Shown here piece by piece: positions 5,429 through 6,423 of a DNA stretch of 6,423 bases. The stretch comes from Tardiphaga sp. Its GTDB lineage: Bacteria > Pseudomonadota > Alphaproteobacteria > Rhizobiales > Xanthobacteraceae. The notes below the pieces were generated by a model that worked only from the letters and a program-made list of their open reading frames with translations, was not told where the DNA came from and did not search any database. Numbering within the stretch: position 1 is the stretch's first letter; every line of letters begins with the position of its first letter. A program made the translations under genes and the position numbers. The stretch spans positions 1 to 6,423 of the forward strand of contig JAQGJF010000789.1 in assembly GCA_028290765.1 (NCBI GenBank), in the 5' to 3' direction.

Positions 5429-6220
5429 ATGGCAACACCAGATCCCTCGCCCCCCGTCGACCCGGCCGTTCTGAGCATCGATGGCGCCATCGCCACCCTC
5501 ACCCTCAACCGGCCCAGCGCTTTCAACGCCATCGATCTGCCGATCGCCAGGACGCTCGAACGGCTCGCCGCGGAGGTCGAGGCGGATGCCAGTATCCGCG
5601 TGCTGATCATCGAAGGCGCCGGCCGCGCCTTCTGCGCCGGCGGCGACCTGCAGACGCTGGCCGCCAATGTCGACAACATCGCCCCGGTGGTAAGCGAGTT
5701 GCTGCGGCACTATCACGGCTTCATCACCTCGCTGCGGCGGATGGACAAGATCGTGCTGTCGAGCGTGCATGGCTCCGCCGCCGGCGCCGGCCTGTCGCTC
5801 GCCTTCATGGCGGACATCTGCATCGCGGCGGAAGACGCCCGCTTCACGCCGGCCTATGGCAAGCTCGGCGTCTCGCCGGACGGCGGCGGCACCGCCGGCG
5901 TGGTCGCGGCGGTCGGCATTCGCCGCGCCATGCAGATATTTCTCGCCGAGGAGAGTTTTACCGCGGCACAGGCCTATGACTGGGGGCTGGTCGCCAAAGT
6001 GGTGCCCGCCATCGAGCTGAAAGCGGCGACGCGCGAATTGGCACAGCGCCTGGCGCGAAACGCGCCGGCCGCGCTCAAGGCCACCAAGGCGCTGATTCAC
6101 CACAGCCCTTCCAACCCGATCGAAGCGCAACTCGACGCCGAGAAGGACGCCATCATCGGCTGCATGCAGACGGCGGAATTTCGTGCCGCGGCGAAGAAAT
6201 TCGTGAGCAAGGGGAAGTAG
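5429..6220 (+). CDS. Crotonase-family (enoyl-CoA hydratase/isomerase-like) protein
   Basis: A 263-residue cytoplasmic protein of normal crotonase length that acts on an acyl-CoA thioester. The oxyanion-hole segments are intact: FCAGGDL (68-74) and HGSAAGAGLSLAFMADI (114-130). The hydratase glutamates are not. By alignment to rat mitochondrial enoyl-CoA hydratase, Glu144 falls at Ser123 and Glu164 at Tyr143. Instead Asp151 in GVSPDGGGT (147-155) occupies the position of the catalytic aspartate of 4-chlorobenzoyl-CoA dehalogenase and of PaaG-type isomerases. An isomerase, or another non-hydratase reaction, is therefore more likely than enoyl-CoA hydration. The C-terminal helices (SFTAAQAYDWGLVAKVV, 176-192, and later) are standard. 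The ATG is preceded by a modest AAGG site about 9 bases upstream. It is divergent from dctP; a repeat follows the stop and no co-transcribed partner is visible. Confidence 0.9.
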   Translation: MATPDPSPPVDPAVLSIDGAIATLTLNRPSAFNAIDLPIARTLERLAAEVEADASIRVLIIEGAGRAFCAGGDLQTLAANVDNIAPVVSELLRHYHGFITSLRRMDKIVLSSVHGSAAGAGLSLAFMADICIAAEDARFTPAYGKLGVSPDGGGTAGVVAAVGIRRAMQIFLAEESFTAAQAYDWGLVAKVVPAIELKAATRELAQRLARNAPAALKATKALIHHSPSNPIEAQLDAEKDAIIGCMQTAEFRAAAKKFVSKGK

Positions 6221-6232
6221 CCACATTCACTG

Positions 6233-6352
6233 CGTCGTCCCGGCCTTGAGCCGGGACCCATACGCCGTGTGGTCTCGTTGGCGCAGTGCGGCTGTCACCT
6301 TCTCTCGTCACAACCGCCAGGGTTATGGATCCCGGCGTTCGCCGGGATGACG
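6233..6352. repeat. Composite palindromic intergenic repeat (~120 bp)
   Basis: The element begins with hairpin TCCCGGC-CTTGA-GCCGGGA (6238-6256) and ends with ATCCCGGCG-TT-CGCCGGGAT (6329-6348). The outer ends also mirror each other: CGTCGTCCCGGC (6233-6244) and GCCGGGATGACG (6341-6352) are inverted with one mismatch, as are GCCGGGACCCATA (6250-6262) and TATGGATCCCGGC (6324-6336). The whole therefore looks like a MITE- or REP-type palindrome with a less symmetric centre. Very similar sequences are common between genes in Bradyrhizobium, as I recall. It starts 13 bases after the crotonase stop and could act on that mRNA's 3' end; it contains no credible reading frame. Confidence 0.7.
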
Positions 6353-6423
6353 TGTGGAGAGGCCTAATCCCGCAGAGGGGCCTAATTCGGACAGATATAT
6401 CCCGTCCCGGCCGGCGACTTGAA

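Noticed and set aside
5367..5476. Small plus-strand reading frame beginning MAKGGC upstream of the crotonase
   Set aside because: About 35 Pro/Arg-rich codons, out of frame with and overlapping the crotonase gene, with poor ribosome-site spacing and no recognisable domain. It is probably chance in GC-rich DNA.
5309..6226. Long minus-strand open frame opposite the crotonase
   Set aside because: Its translation is Arg/Gly/Asp/His-rich with no domain pattern. It is the antisense shadow typical of high-GC genes; the plus-strand protein has clear crotonase motifs.
6361..6386. Direct repeat of GGCCTAAT (6361-6368 and 6379-6386)
   Set aside because: Only 8 bases repeated 10 bases apart, without dyad symmetry or promoter context. 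Too short to support a functional claim.
1..6423. CRISPR array, tRNA, rRNA, phage or toxin-antitoxin system
   Set aside because: No regularly spaced direct repeats, no tRNA-like cloverleaf or rRNA segments, and no integrase, transposase or small toxin genes are visible on either strand.

Overview
The window looks like chromosomal DNA from a high-GC alphaproteobacterium of the Bradyrhizobium/Rhodopseudomonas kind. That inference rests on strong G/C at third codon positions, a TRAP transporter beside sugar kinases, and three intergenic hairpin elements that resemble repeats I associate with Bradyrhizobium genomes. No database search was possible, so genus-level placement is tentative.

Layout, left to right. 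At 1-121 (minus) lies the N-terminal end of a VOC/glyoxalase-fold protein that continues off the left edge. A 282-base divergent gap follows, holding a double-hairpin repeat (205-267). Next come two plus-strand PfkB-family sugar kinases, 44 bases apart: a YihV/ketohexokinase-like kinase (404-1297) and a ribokinase (1342-2256). They run head-on, with only 2 bases between stop codons, into a minus-strand tripartite TRAP transporter operon: dctP (4240-5226), dctQ (3555-4127) and dctM (2259-3539), transcribed in that order. A block of three hairpins (4149-4235) fills the dctP-dctQ gap. Upstream of dctP is a 202-base divergent control region with overlapping dyads, one fitting the FadR-type GntR operator pattern. 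On its other side, in plus orientation, is a crotonase-family gene (5429-6220) that lacks the usual hydratase glutamates. The right end (6221-6423) is non-coding and carries a roughly 120-bp composite palindromic repeat.

How the parts may work together. DctP would capture an extracytoplasmic solute, probably one with a carboxylate, and DctQM would import it using an ion gradient. The two kinases could phosphorylate the imported sugar or derived sugars. The crotonase faces away from dctP and may share its control region, but its acyl-CoA chemistry has no evident link to sugar phosphorylation. No sugar dehydrogenase, aldolase or regulator gene is present in the window, so the substrate cannot be named. 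This is an ordinary catabolic/transport region. Its less routine features are the intercistronic structures, the operator cluster, the non-hydratase crotonase and the unidentified substrate of the first kinase.
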